Assembly (NCBI GenBank): GCA_027257055.1
Contig: JAPVLO010000572.1
Coordinates: 248,001 to 312,000 of the forward strand
Source of the DNA: Cephalopachus bancanus
Lineage: Eukaryota > Chordata > Mammalia > Primates > Tarsiidae
Direction of reading: 5' to 3'
DNA length: 64,000 nt
A program made the position numbers and the translations under genes. Shown here piece after piece: positions 24,389-39,300 of this stretch. Numbering within the stretch: position 1 is the first letter of the stretch; every line of letters starts with the position of its first letter. The notes under the pieces were generated by a model. The model was not told the DNA's origin. It worked only from the letters and a program-made list of their open reading frames with translations, and made no database searches.

Positions 24389-27300
24389 CTATGGGACAGA
24401 AAAACCCAAAACTGTCTACTAAGGTTTTAAACCATCCTATGCCCACATAATATGTTCTCTAATTTTTTGGATCACTGTACTATACTGTATATACCCTTGT
24501 TGACATAAAAATCAGCCAAGCCAAAATACACAGACTATCACTTGCCTTCATTACCTTAAATTCCATAATTTTGGGGGGACTGAGTTTTGTAGAGCTTTTC
24601 TTCCTTACCTACTAGTAAGCTTGAAAGAATAAGAACTAATGTTTTATCTAAGCAGTCAACAAAGCAAATTCTTACAAGAAACCCTACTCATATGTCAGGT
24701 ACTGCCAACAGTTTCATTATTAAAAAGAAGGGAGTTCAATCATTCATTCACTGCAACAAATATTTAATGAGTGCCAACTACACACATAACACTGTCCCAT
24801 GTGTTTAAACAGTAGAACTAGGATAAAGGTTCTCTTACTGGTTCTAGGCCTGGTTAAGTAATATAATGGAACAAGTACTTGGTATCCCGAGTTTAGCTCT
24901 AACTCTATTACTTGGCCAAATTCAAATCTCTCATCTTCTGTGTTCACTTATTAAGTGAAAGAGTTGAACTAAGATAATCATTGAGGTTCTTTTCAGCACA
25001 GACCACCAAAGATTTTAGATCTTATAATAAAAGAATACATCATGACAGTTAAATTCAAAGACTTTACAGTCATACTACATGAGTCTGTTTCCTCATCTGT
25101 AAAATGAGAATAACAGAACTTACAACCCAAAAATTGTTTTAAGATTAATAAGACAATGTATGTAAAACGCTTCACAAAAGTTCCTAGTAAGAGGCCAAAA
25201 ACGTAACTCACTTTATTATTATTATTATTCAAGATTCAAAACAAATGGGTTACACTTTGCATCCTTAACTTAGAATTTGGCATAATTTACAAAGGCAGTT
25301 TTTGAACTGGGAACAAGAATTAAACAGAAGTATAAAACTTGAAAACAGTAGCTCTGATCCAAGCAGACTAAACTCTCCATACGTACTAATATGCTGTGCT
25401 TTAAGAAAAAGTTATCCTGAAAAAGCTGGGTTAAATAAAAGATTAGAGGGGAAGTCTGCTATTGACAAAAATCCTGAGTTCAAAATAATTTCACTGACAA
25501 AAGGATTTATGTGCCTAATTCAATCTTTTTTTAAAAAAATCAAATTTTCTTAAATCAAGGCTTACTTGTATAATAGAGGCATTAAAAGGCCTAACAGAAA
25601 GCACAGTCTCTAAACACTGGTATACCTCATCTCCACACAGCAAATTTCCTAACAAATTTGAAAAATTTAATGTTTGTACCCTAAAAAGCAAAAAGATTCA
25701 GATGAATATTAACGGTATATGAAATCTATGTATGTATTACTTCTCAAAAAGCTGAAAAGACACATTTACATCACCTTCAATTGCTGAAAAATTATTCAAT
25801 CAGCACTACAAAGAATCTAGAAGAACATAAAAGAAAATCAGAATATAAAAAATTCTACCCATAATGCCTGGAAATGCTAGACGAGGTAGTTTCTTTTGCA
25901 CTGGAAGCACCCGTGAAGTCCACAGCTGAGGTATTAGATGAATGTGCAGTTCCCTCAGTTCTCCTAAGACAAAAGAATGTCAATGGTATAATGACTATAT
26001 TACATAACAAATAGAAATACTAATTTCCCCCAAAATGAAAATACCTAGGACAGGAGAGAATAAATTTTTATTTACCCTATAGGACAAGGTAAATCCAAAG
26101 TAGGATTCTCTGAAACCAATTCCTTATCCTAGAAAATAAAAAATAAAAAACTTAAAGCACGGCTCTAAAATAATCTGGAAAAAAAAAATCAGCTCCTCAG
26201 TAATTTCATGCATTCTTCTTCTTTGATACCATATACTAACATATCCTCTTACCAAAGTTGGCTCAGCAGTTTTTTGAATCATTTTTCTTGTATATGGGCC
26301 AGGTGGACGACCTACAGATTTTTTCTTTCCTTTTTTTTCTATGCCATTGCTTACTTCCCTGAAATGGAAAACGATTATGTACTTAATCTCTGCATAAAGA
26401 AAACAAAAAGTCAATGGCTCTATGTATGCAATTAGACATATACATATTATATTTTATATTAATGGTAACACATATTCTCTTTAATATAATTCTGAACAAT
26501 ATATACCACCAAAAGATTTTTTAAAACAACAACAAAAACCAGACAACTATATTGGATGGAAGATTTCGAAATTCCTATAAGTTTAATTATTTAGTTTAGG
26601 TTATTACTACATGGGGGGATGTAATTACTACAAGGATGTACTACTAAAAATGACAATGGATTTAGCAGTTAACCTCATGAAGTCAGGATGTACCTATGTT
26701 ATATGGACACAAAGGTGGTCCCTGCTAAGGGGTTCACAACCTAGTTAGAAAATGACAAATGTATATATAGGAAAGTTAATAAATGGGGTAAGGGTTATGA
26801 GTAAGTTATTCACAAAAGTTCAATTAAGAAAACAGAGAAAAGGAATACTGTATAATAGGCTAGAAAGAGGTGACCGAAGAAAACTAGAAAAAACCCTACC
26901 CTCCTGATGCCGAACTAACGTCAGGGAACAGATATGGAAGGAGAAAGCAGACGAACAGGACAAGTCAGAACTAGACCTAGAATCAAAAGTCTCAAAGACA
27001 AGATGGATAGAATATATTGTTTTTTGGAAAGATGATCAACATAATATTTATAAAGGACGCTTGGACTAAAGAAAGAACTCTCAGACTAAAAGGACCAGCC
27101 CATAGACAGGGCCCAGAAGAAACTGAGGATGCCTTTAAATAAAGCTGAATCCTTACTCGGTGGCATGGGATGACTGGAAAGCTACTACAGATGGAAAATT
27201 CTATCAAAATCATGAGAGAAATGAAAACATTTGTGGAATTCTTTTTTTCTAATTTATAACACGGGCAACTGCCAGCAAGAGATTAGTGAAAGTGGTGGAA

Positions 27301-30300
27301 ACAATAATTCTTTCCTATAAGAAAAGAAACAAATAGCAGCTACTTTCAAGAAAGGAAACAAATAGCATCAAATGACTATGATGCATTGTCAACGCTTTGT
27401 AATTACAGTTTTTACAGTTCCATACCTTTAATTTACCCTTAAATCTCCCCTTCTGTATAACTCTCTCAGCTATCTTTGCCTTATATTTCATCAAGAAAAT
27501 AGAAGCTACCAGGCAAGAACACTAGTCAATGTCCAACTGCCCAATCTACAACAGAACTAGCATCTGTCCCACCTTCTCTTCTTTTACATTTCAGCAGAAG
27601 GATGTTTCTACTTCTATAAAAGGCCATTCCCACATGTAGGCTCTAGATCCCTACTCTTTTGGCTTCTCAAAGATTTTACAATATCATCAATTAGCTCCTC
27701 TCTCTCTCCCCTACACCAATCTCTTCCTCTACACTGGATCAATCCTACAAACACACCAAAAGAGGTTCCAGTTACCTCCCACCTATTAAAACACAAAAAC
27801 CATCACTTGACTAATCTCACCCTCAACTCAGCTGCCATTCCATCTGTCTTGCTTTCCTGTACAGGAAAACTTCTCAGTGGTGACGACACATATCCTTTCC
27901 ACCTTCTCCCTTCTCATTCAGGATTCTTAGAGATAGTTTTTCCTACTTTCCCCTATTCCTTTGTTTTTGTTATATTGTTATTAATCTGAATTTGTTTATG
28001 TCCCTGAAATACAGGAGAAGCCCAGATTCTGCATGTAAATTGGGCAATGCTGGATTCAGTCACACTTCCATCCACCCACTCCAATCTTGCTTCTGTCTTT
28101 ACTATTCACAAAAGTGATTTCTTTTGTCAAGGTCACTAAGAACAAAATGCTGCCTTATCCAATAAATATTTTTCTCTCATCTTAAGCCACCTCTCACTAG
28201 CATTCAACACAGTTTAATGTACCCATCTTCCTTGAAACATCCCCTTCCTTTTGATATTCATGACACCTAACTTGCATGGTTTCATTCCATCTCACTGATC
28301 ATTCTTTGGTCTCCTTTGCTTATTTTACCGCTTCCAAATTTATAAATGATACCAGGACATTCTCTGGGCCATATTCTCTTCTCTTTTTACTTTCTCCCTG
28401 GGTAATTTCACTCATTTTCCCATGGCTTTATAAATAAGCTTCCAAATTTGTATCACTTACCCTAACCCTTCCCTAAGAGTTCCTGACTTACACATCTAAT
28501 TGTCCATATTTCACATTATCCTTCATATATCCCTCATGAAAATCTCAAACTCAATTAGTATGAAACAAAGAATACTTCATTCACCATACCAAAATCTGTT
28601 CTTCCAATTCTTGGCAACAGACACCACCACCACTACCCATCAGTTTGCTCAAGCTAGAACCTGGGCATTACTTGTTTTCTTCCCTTTATTTCATAAATTT
28701 AATTCACCAGCAAATCCAATTAATTCTGTCTCCAATAGATATCCTGAATCTCTTTTCTCTCCATGTGACTGTAACCACCTATCCTTGTGCAAATACTCAT
28801 AATCTATCTCTCATCTACACAACTACAAGAGTCTTAATTTTCTCCTGCTTACATTTTTACCTCTATACTACCTAGTCTCACGGTAGCACCCAAATAAGCA
28901 CTTTTTTTTTTTAAAGTCTCATTTTGTTGCCCAGGTTGGGGAGCAGTGGAGTACACAACTGCAGCCTCGACCTCCTGGGCTCAGGTAATCCTGCTTCAAC
29001 CTCCCGAGTAGTTGGGACTACAGGCGTGTACGACCACATCCAGCTTGCTTGCTGATTTATTTATTCGTTTGTTTGTCTAGAGATGGGGTCTCTATGTTGC
29101 CCAGGCTGATACAGAGCTCCTGGGATCAAGCAATCCTCCAGCCTCAGCCTCCCAAAGTGCTGGGATTACAGGTGTGAGCTACATCAAGCCTCAGATATGT
29201 ACTTTTAAAGGGCAAGTAAATCCCTCGAAGGGCTCCCCATTATTCTCAGAAAACAACCCAACCTCCCTATGAGATCCACAAGACCCTACATATGATCAAG
29301 CCTCACCAAATCTTTTCAATACCTGATGGTACTATCTAGCCCTCATTCATACCACATCAGCCTTCTATGAGTTCCTAGAACATGTCTCACAGCCTTTACA
29401 CTTATTATGTCTGCTACCTGGAGTATTTTGCCCTTTGATTTTCCACATTGTTATATCATTCTCATTCTTTAAGTCTTGGTTTAAATATTATCTTAAGTAT
29501 TCTTCCCTTAAGCCTCCTTTTAAAAGTACAAAGGCCCCATGTCTATCCATCCCAGAAAAGTCTACAACAGTATGCCAACCTCAATGGCACCAGCATGATC
29601 TGTAATTATTTTACTTATCATCCTTGTTCTCCACTATAATGTTAGCCCCATCAGGACACAAAGAAAATCTATCTTGTTTGTCATTGTACTCCCAGCACTT
29701 AGATAATAAGGTACTTGATGAATGAATGAATGAATGAATGAAAAGTAAATGAACAAATAAATAGGCCAGTGCTTAAGCTATTTGCCAGCAACATCAATAG
29801 GGTCTACTCTTGGAAGGTCAAAGACCTAAAATAAACAAACAAGCAAGTATCTAGCATCAACTCTTTGTACTTTGTCTAAGTAAGAAATTACAGATTAAAA
29901 AAAAAGGTAACGGCCAAATATACTAATGAGACTAAATAACACACATTTTTAGTTACAAGTAAGCTAAAGAGAAAAACTAAGCCACAGATCAACTTTTACC
30001 TTGAATCAGATATAGGTTTGGATGCCTTTCTGCCTTTAATTTTAAATTCATGAGATGTTCCTTCAGGTTCTTTCTCAGCTTTGAAAGCCACATTTGGTGG
30101 CACAGGAGGAACACGAATTCGCAACCCAAACAAATGCTTCTTCTTCTTTATTTCTTTCCCAGACATAAACCTAAATTTTTAAAAAAATTAGCTAAAATTT
30201 AAAAAACTGAACACACATACATGGTAAACCCTAACTCAAAACTTTCAGATATAAGGCCTTACGCATGAAAGCCCACCCAATACTACAAAAACTCCTACTC

Positions 30301-33300
30301 CCTTGTTTTCCTTGATTCTTATCTGCCCCAGAGCCAGTCCACACTAGGATATGATGGGGGAGAAGGGACAGTACCAGAAACGAGAAGAGCACATGTCCAT
30401 CGTTTTTTGTTTTGTTTTTTTTTGAGTTGGAGTCCCACTCAGTCACCCAGACTGGAGTGCAGTGGCCGCTCCCGGCCACCACAGCCTCGACTTGCTGGGC
30501 TCCGGCGAGCCTTCCGCCTCAGCCTTCCAAGTAGCTGGAACTACAAGTATGCGCTACCACATCCAGCTAATTTTTTGATTTATTGCAGAGATGAGGTCTC
30601 GTCAAGTTGCCCAGGTGGGTCTCGAACCCACAGGCTCAGGCAATCCACTCAGCTCAGCCTCCCAAGGCGCGGGATTACAGGCTGAGCCACCGAGCCCGGC
30701 TCCATCGTTCTTTTTAAACATGGCAATTAGCTTTTAAAAGAAGAAATACAAATAAAGAATGGTGTTTTTTTAGACCCAATATGTTCTTCCATTTATGTTA
30801 GAAATATCTTTTCAAAGGCTTAGGGGAAAAAAATCTATTTCAAAGTAGATTTTTTAGGAGAAAAAACCTTTAAAAAGTTTTGAATAGTATGTACTTGTCA
30901 GAAATAATAGGTGATAACAATCAAAAAGACAAATCCTAGAGGCTCAGAAAATAAAAGAAGAGGACTGTTTAGCGTGCCAGAAGTGGAACTGGAATTAGAC
31001 TGGGGCAGAGAAGTGTCATTTCACTGTAATGCGGACTTGGGCCTCTGAAAACTATGTCCCTTTGCCCTTTCCGTTAGTCTTATACGGTCCTCAATCCCCA
31101 CCACTTCCATCTACCTGAGTTCTACACTAAAGCCTGCCTGGCCACAAGAACCTCTACCAATTGTCTGGAACATTCTTCCACTTTCTTGCAGGCTTAGAAA
31201 GGGGAGCTCCCATTTCTACCACAGCAGGAAAAAAAATGTGTATCTGGCACCCTAGTTAAAATTCAGAATTCAATGTCCACAAAATATTCTTACCAGTACA
31301 ATAATTGCTCACATACCTTATAGTTTTTTGAAATGGTCTAAAGATCTAGCCACTAGTAATTATAGTATTACTTAATGAGGAAATGCTGTCAAATTTAAAA
31401 CAGCAACTTGTTCCAAATAAAAATTTTATAATTCATTAGTTTATTGAAGCCAGCACATACATTTATAAAATTTCTACTGCATTTAAAAATATTTTCAAGA
31501 AATGTATACACACTGGTTAAGGGAAGATCTGAATGAGAACATATCAAACAATGTCCCTTAAGTCCTTAGAGTACTCTGCCTAGGAATATTACTCTTCTAT
31601 AAGTGAAAGCAATAACTAATCTTAAAACCACAGACGACCTCCATTTTTTAAAAAGTTATATTCACTATAATAGTTTCCTCTGTCTTTTGAATATTCCCAC
31701 CAGCTAGTAAGATTTTATTTCACTTTTAGTAGATGACATTACAGAAGTACAAGCTATTGCTAAATATGCTTTTTCAATGAAATAGGCCAAACTCCCACTG
31801 AGATATGCCTCCCACCCAACCATTCCCAGGAAAAGGATTACTCTTCCCTTCCCCAACCCTTGAGAACAACTACTTTACTCTGACTGAAAGAGAACAGGAC
31901 ATTGGAAGGTTTAAATGGTATGTACTTGTTCTATACACCAATCCCACAATTGTTAAACAATGTAATTATTCCTTATACTTACTAAATGTCTCCCTCATAG
32001 GGATACATAAAATAAGTCAACTTACATGGTCTTGTAATCATTTAATGCCTCCAGAACATGCTCATATCTTTCAGATTTTGGTGTGTCTGCCAGCTGTGAA
32101 GTACCAAAAAACAATTTAACGCTCTACAATTTCATCAATTAGTAATATACAGGTGCTAGACAGAGGCAATGTGATACAGAGAGAAAAATGTACTGATTGG
32201 TAGTCAAAAGATCTAAATTCTAATTCTAGGTCCTCGCTAACTAATTACATGGCCTACAGTCATTTAACCTCCCTCAAGGCTTACTTTCTCACCTCTAAAA
32301 AGGGAAGTATAAAACCTGCACTATTCACTCACTACTTTACTATTCATTATATGAATCAAATAATATGTTAATGAAAGAACAACAAACTATAAAATGCTAC
32401 AAAAATGGGATTTTACTATTATTGTCAAATTTTTTTAAATTCTATAATCTAGGGAAATAATACATTAGAATCATTTTTAATATTTACCATAAAAGATTCC
32501 AACAGGTATCAACAGGAAGAAGTACAGGAAGTAATGAGAAACATACCATTTTATTTCCCAATAAATATATTAGCATAAACCAATAATCTCCATAATTTTA
32601 AAAAATACTGTGAACTTAAGGAATTTTATTTTCATTAAGAATTATAGACTTTAGCCAGCCCTACATGGCTCAGTAATTTTTCATCACCACAAACCATTTT
32701 AAAATCTAAATATTCAATTCTAGAAATATTATTTTGTTTCTGTAAGGATTTCCTCAGAGACCTTTCTGCCTCTTTTTGACTGGGGCCCACTAGCAAAAAA
32801 TTCTAAATTCTAAAAGGACCATCCTGAGTTAAAGCTATAAAGACGAACCAAAAAAAACCCCCAAAAGCTTCTCAAATGTCAAAGTTGACTTTCAAAATTA
32901 CAGTCAGTACATTCTTTTACCAGAGGAAACTCCTAAGCCTCAAATCTGCTTTAAGTGAAAGAGCAAACAAATCTGCCTAACATAACACTGGAGCTAGAAG
33001 AGACTTGTAAGTCATCTACTCCAATCTATTTTAAACAAGAGTCAACACGTACAAAGTTCAATGAACTGCTCAAATTCACCTGGCTAGTCGGTGAGAGAGC
33101 TAAAACCTGGACCCAAGTGACAGTAAGTCCATTTATTCAATCTTCACTGAGAGCCCACTCTGTGCCAATGTGCTAAATAAGTGCTAAAAAAAAATATGAA
33201 ATAGGACAGTTAGGTGCTCATTCTTCTATAGCATACCACCTCCCCCTACTATAATTTCTAAAATATCCAATGATAGAAAATTCCTATTTCAAAAGAGGAA

Positions 33301-36300
33301 TAATAAAATCAGACTTTAAAGCTTGAATGAGACCCTAAGATTCAATTCAACCTTCCACAAGATTACAATCTCTTTTAGAGTCGATATTAACTCAACCTTG
33401 GCTAAATTATTACCATTGATAAAAGCTGATTAAGACATCTTCTGAGGAGGCCCACTCCATAGGTGGGCAAAGCTTTTCACCCTGGAATTCTTCCATTCCC
33501 ACAGTAACAAGACAGCTCCTCCAATATCTGAAAGCAGCTATTATGTCTAACTATAAGATTGGGTCAAACTGTTTAACAGTTACAACACATTATTATTTCA
33601 TATTAAGCTTTTTGCTAATTTTATCTTCTTTCTGCTCCCCTCCCCACTTCAACTCTGAAATCCTACTAGATAAACTGCTATCAAATCAAGTATCCCCTTA
33701 TGATACGCCTATACTGTCTCTGTTTACACCTAAAGCAGAACTTTCAACTGTTGTTAATTTGATCTTGTTTTCAGCTCGATGTTCCAGTTAATCTTTTCTC
33801 TTGATTATGTCACCCTTCTTGAATTAAGGGTAGGAATAGAGACTGTGGCCCTCTATTACAGTCTCCCTCAAGAATGTATTCAAAGCACTAATTTTGTTAC
33901 TGTTTTTCAATTAGTTACAAATCCATTTAATTTTTACTTTAACCAACTCACATTTCAATACCTTATCTGAAATCAAGTTATGCCATGTCTGTATCATTCT
34001 ATACCATTTGACTAACTAGTGTTGCTCACCAGAGTATTTATCATGATTTACTCTAGTAAGAGTTTTTCCCTGTGGCTTTTTAAATCTTCACAAACCATGG
34101 ATCTGAAAAACTTGCTCTACAATTTTACTGACAACCACAAAACTGACTTTCTAATTTCTGCATCCTACTCCTCTTTTGGAAAATTACAATGAACTCTATT
34201 TTCTTTTGGTATTTATTCTTTATGATTTCTCAGAAATTTGATCTATTATTTCAGCACTCATGACTATTTTGCATAAAACTATATTTTAAGTATATAAACA
34301 GGCTAAAGGCTCCCTTTCTGTGTTTTGCAAACTAAAAATGCAACTATTAAAGTGTAAATCAGTTAATTTATGTTAGAAGAGTATCATAGTCCATATTTTC
34401 CATGTGACCATGAGGTATATAAATCTTTGACAGAATAACCCTTTTTGCTCCTTCTTCTCCAGACACCAATCTCACATTACCCTTGTACTTTCAGATTTGT
34501 GTATTCCTGTACAGACATAAATGCTATTATTTATAGTATAACTCTTCCCTTCAATTATCAATGTTGAATTCCATGCCACAAAGGCTTATAAGTATGCCCA
34601 TAGCTTAAATAATTTGTTGCTAATCTACATACTATATGTAATCCTCAAGGCCCCAAGTATTGCTGCTAATCAGATTTCTTATAATTTCCACTTAAAAGTA
34701 CTAAATCACCTCTACTATACATTTTCCTTTAATATCATTTCTACAATAGTACTTTATTGAGGTTCATCTATGCTTAGCTCCCTACCTCCTTCAAAAGTGA
34801 AGTAGCACTCAATACATTCTTTTGCTATCAACCTCAGGGTTTCTAAAATTTAAGACCACAGTTAGCAGAAAAGTGGGTTATTACAGAAGCAGGACTTCAT
34901 ATTACTTTAAGGAATCCAAGGCAAATGATAAAATGCAGATTACAAAAAGGACTGATATCTCATTTTAAACCCCCCAAAATAATCTAGTACAATAGTGAGA
35001 CTTCATTTTAAATTTAAAAAACTTAAGAAATCTTTATTGTGGTTTCATATGTTTTATTAAGTATTTTTATTATCTCAAAGAAGATATTTCAAAACAGTAG
35101 TTCCTCAAACAACTACTCTCAGTCTATATGATAATCATTAAGGAACCAGGCCATAAAGATGTACAAAACCACAAAAGGAAACACGGTATAAAACTATCAT
35201 TATCAAGCCGGGCTTGGTGGCTCAACCTGTAATCCCGCGCCTTTGGGAGGCTGAGGTGAGTGGATTGCCTGAGCCCTCGGGTTCGAGACCCGCTTGGGCA
35301 GCGAGACCTCATCTCTACAATAAATCAAAAAATCAGCCGGGCGTGGTAGTGCATGCCTGTAATTCCGGCTACTCGGAAGGCTGAGGCGGAAGGATCACCA
35401 GAGCCCAGCAGGTCGAGGCTGCAGTGGCCGGGAGCGGCCACTGCACTCCAGTCTAGGCGACCGAGTGAGACTCCAACTCAAAAAAAAAAACAAAAAAAAA
35501 TTATCATTATCTTCTAAAATGGTTCAAAAGTTTTAGCTTCTCTTCACAACAACGGTATACTAAATAGTCAACTAAGAAAAAAATACATGCTGCTATCTTT
35601 GTTTCATACTTTTGTTTGTATCTATCACCATAAGCGTTTAAAAGTAAACTGGTAAACTAAAACCACCGAATAAGCATTATACAGCCTGGGATAAATTTTA
35701 TGATCTCTTTATTATTAAAATCTCACCCTAAAATCCAATTATGCTTACAGTGTAAAGCTATAAAACATTAATGCAGAGAATTAGAAACCTAAATTTCAAT
35801 CTGTCAATAACTACAGTCTGTGAATGAGATATCTAATCTAAGAAATCTGAATATATTATTTTAATTCAGAGAAAGAGCAATGGGAAATGATTAGTCAAGT
35901 GTTCTAATAATAAATTTGATGACAAAAAATGGAAATACTCTTAAATAAAACTTTTTCTTTGTTCTAAAACATTATCTCAGACTACAGAAAATAAAAATAT
36001 GTATCTATTGCTGAAGTAAAGTGTATCAGAAGTTCAGCTGAAGCTAAGATACCGGAAATAAACTGAACTCTTTTCTTGAAAAATATACTAAATGTGATTT
36101 TTGTTTTATAATTTCAGTCTCTTAAATAAAATTTAAACATTAAAATGTAATTTTTAATTAAACATGATAGCATTTGAGAAAAATGCAACTTGAGTTTTAA
36201 TATGTATACCCAATATCTACATCAAGTAGCTACAGCAGAATATTATCATGTGAAACATAAAATGTACAGATGTATCTACATATGAAGTACTAAAACAATC

Positions 36301-39300
36301 ATAGCTGGAAGGAATTTTTTTTTGAGTTGGAGTCTCACTCTGTCACCCAGAGTGGAGTGCAGTGACACGCTCCCAGCCACCACAGCCTCGACTTGCTGGG
36401 CTCCAGGGATCTTTTCGCCTCAGCCTTCCAAGTAGCTGGAACTACAGGCATGCACTACCATGCACGGCTAATTTTTGATTTATTGTAGAGATGAGGTCTC
36501 ACCAAGTTGCCCAGGCGGGTCTCGAACCCATGGGGGGCTCAGGCAATCCACTCACCTCAGCCTCCCAAAGCACTGGGATTACAGGTTGAGCCACCGAGCC
36601 CGGCTGAAGGAAAAATTTTTAAATGAATGTATTACAGCATTAAAAACTAAGAGCACTATAAAAACTACTAATGCCACGTACCTTCCTCCTCTTACTACTA
36701 ATCAGTTTATTTAAATGTACCAAATTTACAAGTCACTCACTTTATCACAGACTTCATTTAAAAGAAAACTTAACAAAAAATAGTATAATAGTTCAATATC
36801 TAATACTCAAAACAATATCTAATACTCAAAACAATCAATTGAATCTCAAAAATATCCTGGATTTTAGGACTTAAATGTCTTGCAGGTAATTGTTTTCTTT
36901 TACGTAGCTAATCTACCAACTAAATAAGCATGTATTATGTTCTTCTTGATGCCTCATAAAACCTGAAAAACCTTTGATATCCTATTTGACATAAGGTTTA
37001 TAATCTCCTTCATGTCTAAAAACTACAAATGCAAAAATTATTCCTGAACTTCAAATGAGTTTGCACAATTTTTACCTCAAAAAATAATGCATAGCTAAGA
37101 TGTACACATTCCATATATTAAAGAACAAATTTTTTAGTTTAACCTAAAAGTAGTTAATATGTGTATTTTAATAATTCTAAATAAATGCTAAAAATGGAGT
37201 CCCTAACTATTAAATTTATTCTGGTTTCTTTCCTCTTTGTGCTACTCTATAGTTTTAAAATCTTCTTCAATAAACATGCAGTACTTTTATATTCCTTTAA
37301 AAAAGACTCTTTGTAAACCAGCATAGGTGGTTACACTTCACAAATGAGAAGCAAAATGAGATGTCAAAATGAGAAGGGATAATCTCAATTCTAGCAGCTT
37401 CACTCTATAACTCATTATTCACTATTACTGGATCCCACCACTCCTGTAAGTGAGAGATATATAAAGGAGGACCAACAAGAGAGAAAGAAAGAATGTTGGT
37501 CACATCTCTAAGTTCACAGAAAACTTAGAAGAAGAGGAGGTAGAATCATAAAATACCCAACACTAACGCTTTCTCCCTCCCTTCAATCTTTAACTACAGT
37601 GATTTTCACTTCAGAAAATGAAAGACTTAAATATCTTCCTCCTTCTACAATTTTCCAAAGTCAACAGGCAATGCACACACAGGAGGATGAGAAGACTACT
37701 ACTGATATCCTTATCCAAGTTGTTTCTCCCTAGAACTAAAACTAAAATTCTAGTTAAGTTATCTAACTTAAACATGTGTCTTAGTTGTTTTTAAGAAAAA
37801 CAAAATAAAACAAAAAAGACATCAAGTAGCTAATGAAGTTAGCTCTAAGACCACCTACCTCTCCAGGATGCAATCTATCCCAGTTTTCATTAATGTATGT
37901 CATAAGCTCAAGTTCAGAATCAAAGTATTTCTTCTTGTGAATAACACTTAGGTTGTAAAGGCATAGGTGTGCTATATCTACCCTGGAATCCAAAAATAAT
38001 CAAGATACACAAAAACAATGATTTTGGTTACTGTTAAGAAATCACTGTTTCTTTATAAAACCAGTAATTAAAAATCCAAAGTGAAGTATTTAGGTAGAGA
38101 GTCAATATTGTAAGTCATATTCACCATATAATAGATCATGAAAATAATTGGAAAAAAATGACTAAACATTTACTTATCCTGAAGAGCAACCATAAACTAG
38201 AAGATATTTAAATCACTTCTTAAAATTCAAAGAGGATGTAACTTTAAGAAAACATAACTGACAATCAGTATTTTTTTGTTTTTACAACTACATATAAGTT
38301 ACAGAATAGACCACACTTTACCAAACTTTATCTGATTCATGAGTTAAATATTATCTCTTCCTAAAATAAGTAAAGTACAACAAAAATTTGTAATTACTTA
38401 CAACAAGCACTTTATTAGAAGTCTCTAAAATTCATCAAAAAACACACAAGAACTACTATATTGAAGCAAAAATTAGCATATTTTGCTATACCTATCTCTC
38501 TTCTACTGTATGCTATTCTTAAAAGCTCAAAAAACAGGAAACATGAATAAAAATTTTGAAGGTCTAAAAGAAATGTGAAAGCTACACTTACACCATTTCA
38601 ACAATGAGGAGCCTTATTAATTTAGTAAGAAAAGTGGATAATCCTTGGTGGAAAGATAACAATAGACATGAGGATAAATAAAATAAAGCCAGGCATAAAC
38701 AACAAATTTTTATTTAGTCTAAGAAATGCATATAGAAAGTTTCACCATGTAAATTTAGGAATAATGCTTTCTTAAAAAAAAAAAACAAAAAAAAACATAA
38801 ATGTCCATGTTTACCACTGCAATGGTAGACGTTTGAGGTATTCTGGTCCAGAACTGCAGACAGAACAAATAAATGTATAAAACCTAAGGAAAACAGAAAA
38901 AGTATTATACCAAATAATCAAGAGTAAGTAATTTATTTAACTAATATTCAATAAAGAAATATCCTATAGTTGATAAAATAAATGATACTCAAAAGCAAAA
39001 TATAATTTGAATTATGACACTGTCTGCAATTTAGGGATTTCTTTTTAATAACAACTCACGTAATAGTTTGTATTTGGTGAGAAGGGACAACTTTTTTTTC
39101 ATCATTGGAGACCTTTAAAGTTCACACACAGATTCACATATACCCAAAGTTTACTAGTAGCTTCTGTGTGCCAAGAACTGTGATGGCTGCCCCACATATA
39201 TCCCTTCATTCAATGCTCAAAATAACCTGGTAAGATAAGACCACAAGAAATAAGTGGACTTTTTTTCCTTTTCTTTCTTTTTTTGAGTCAGAATCTCACT

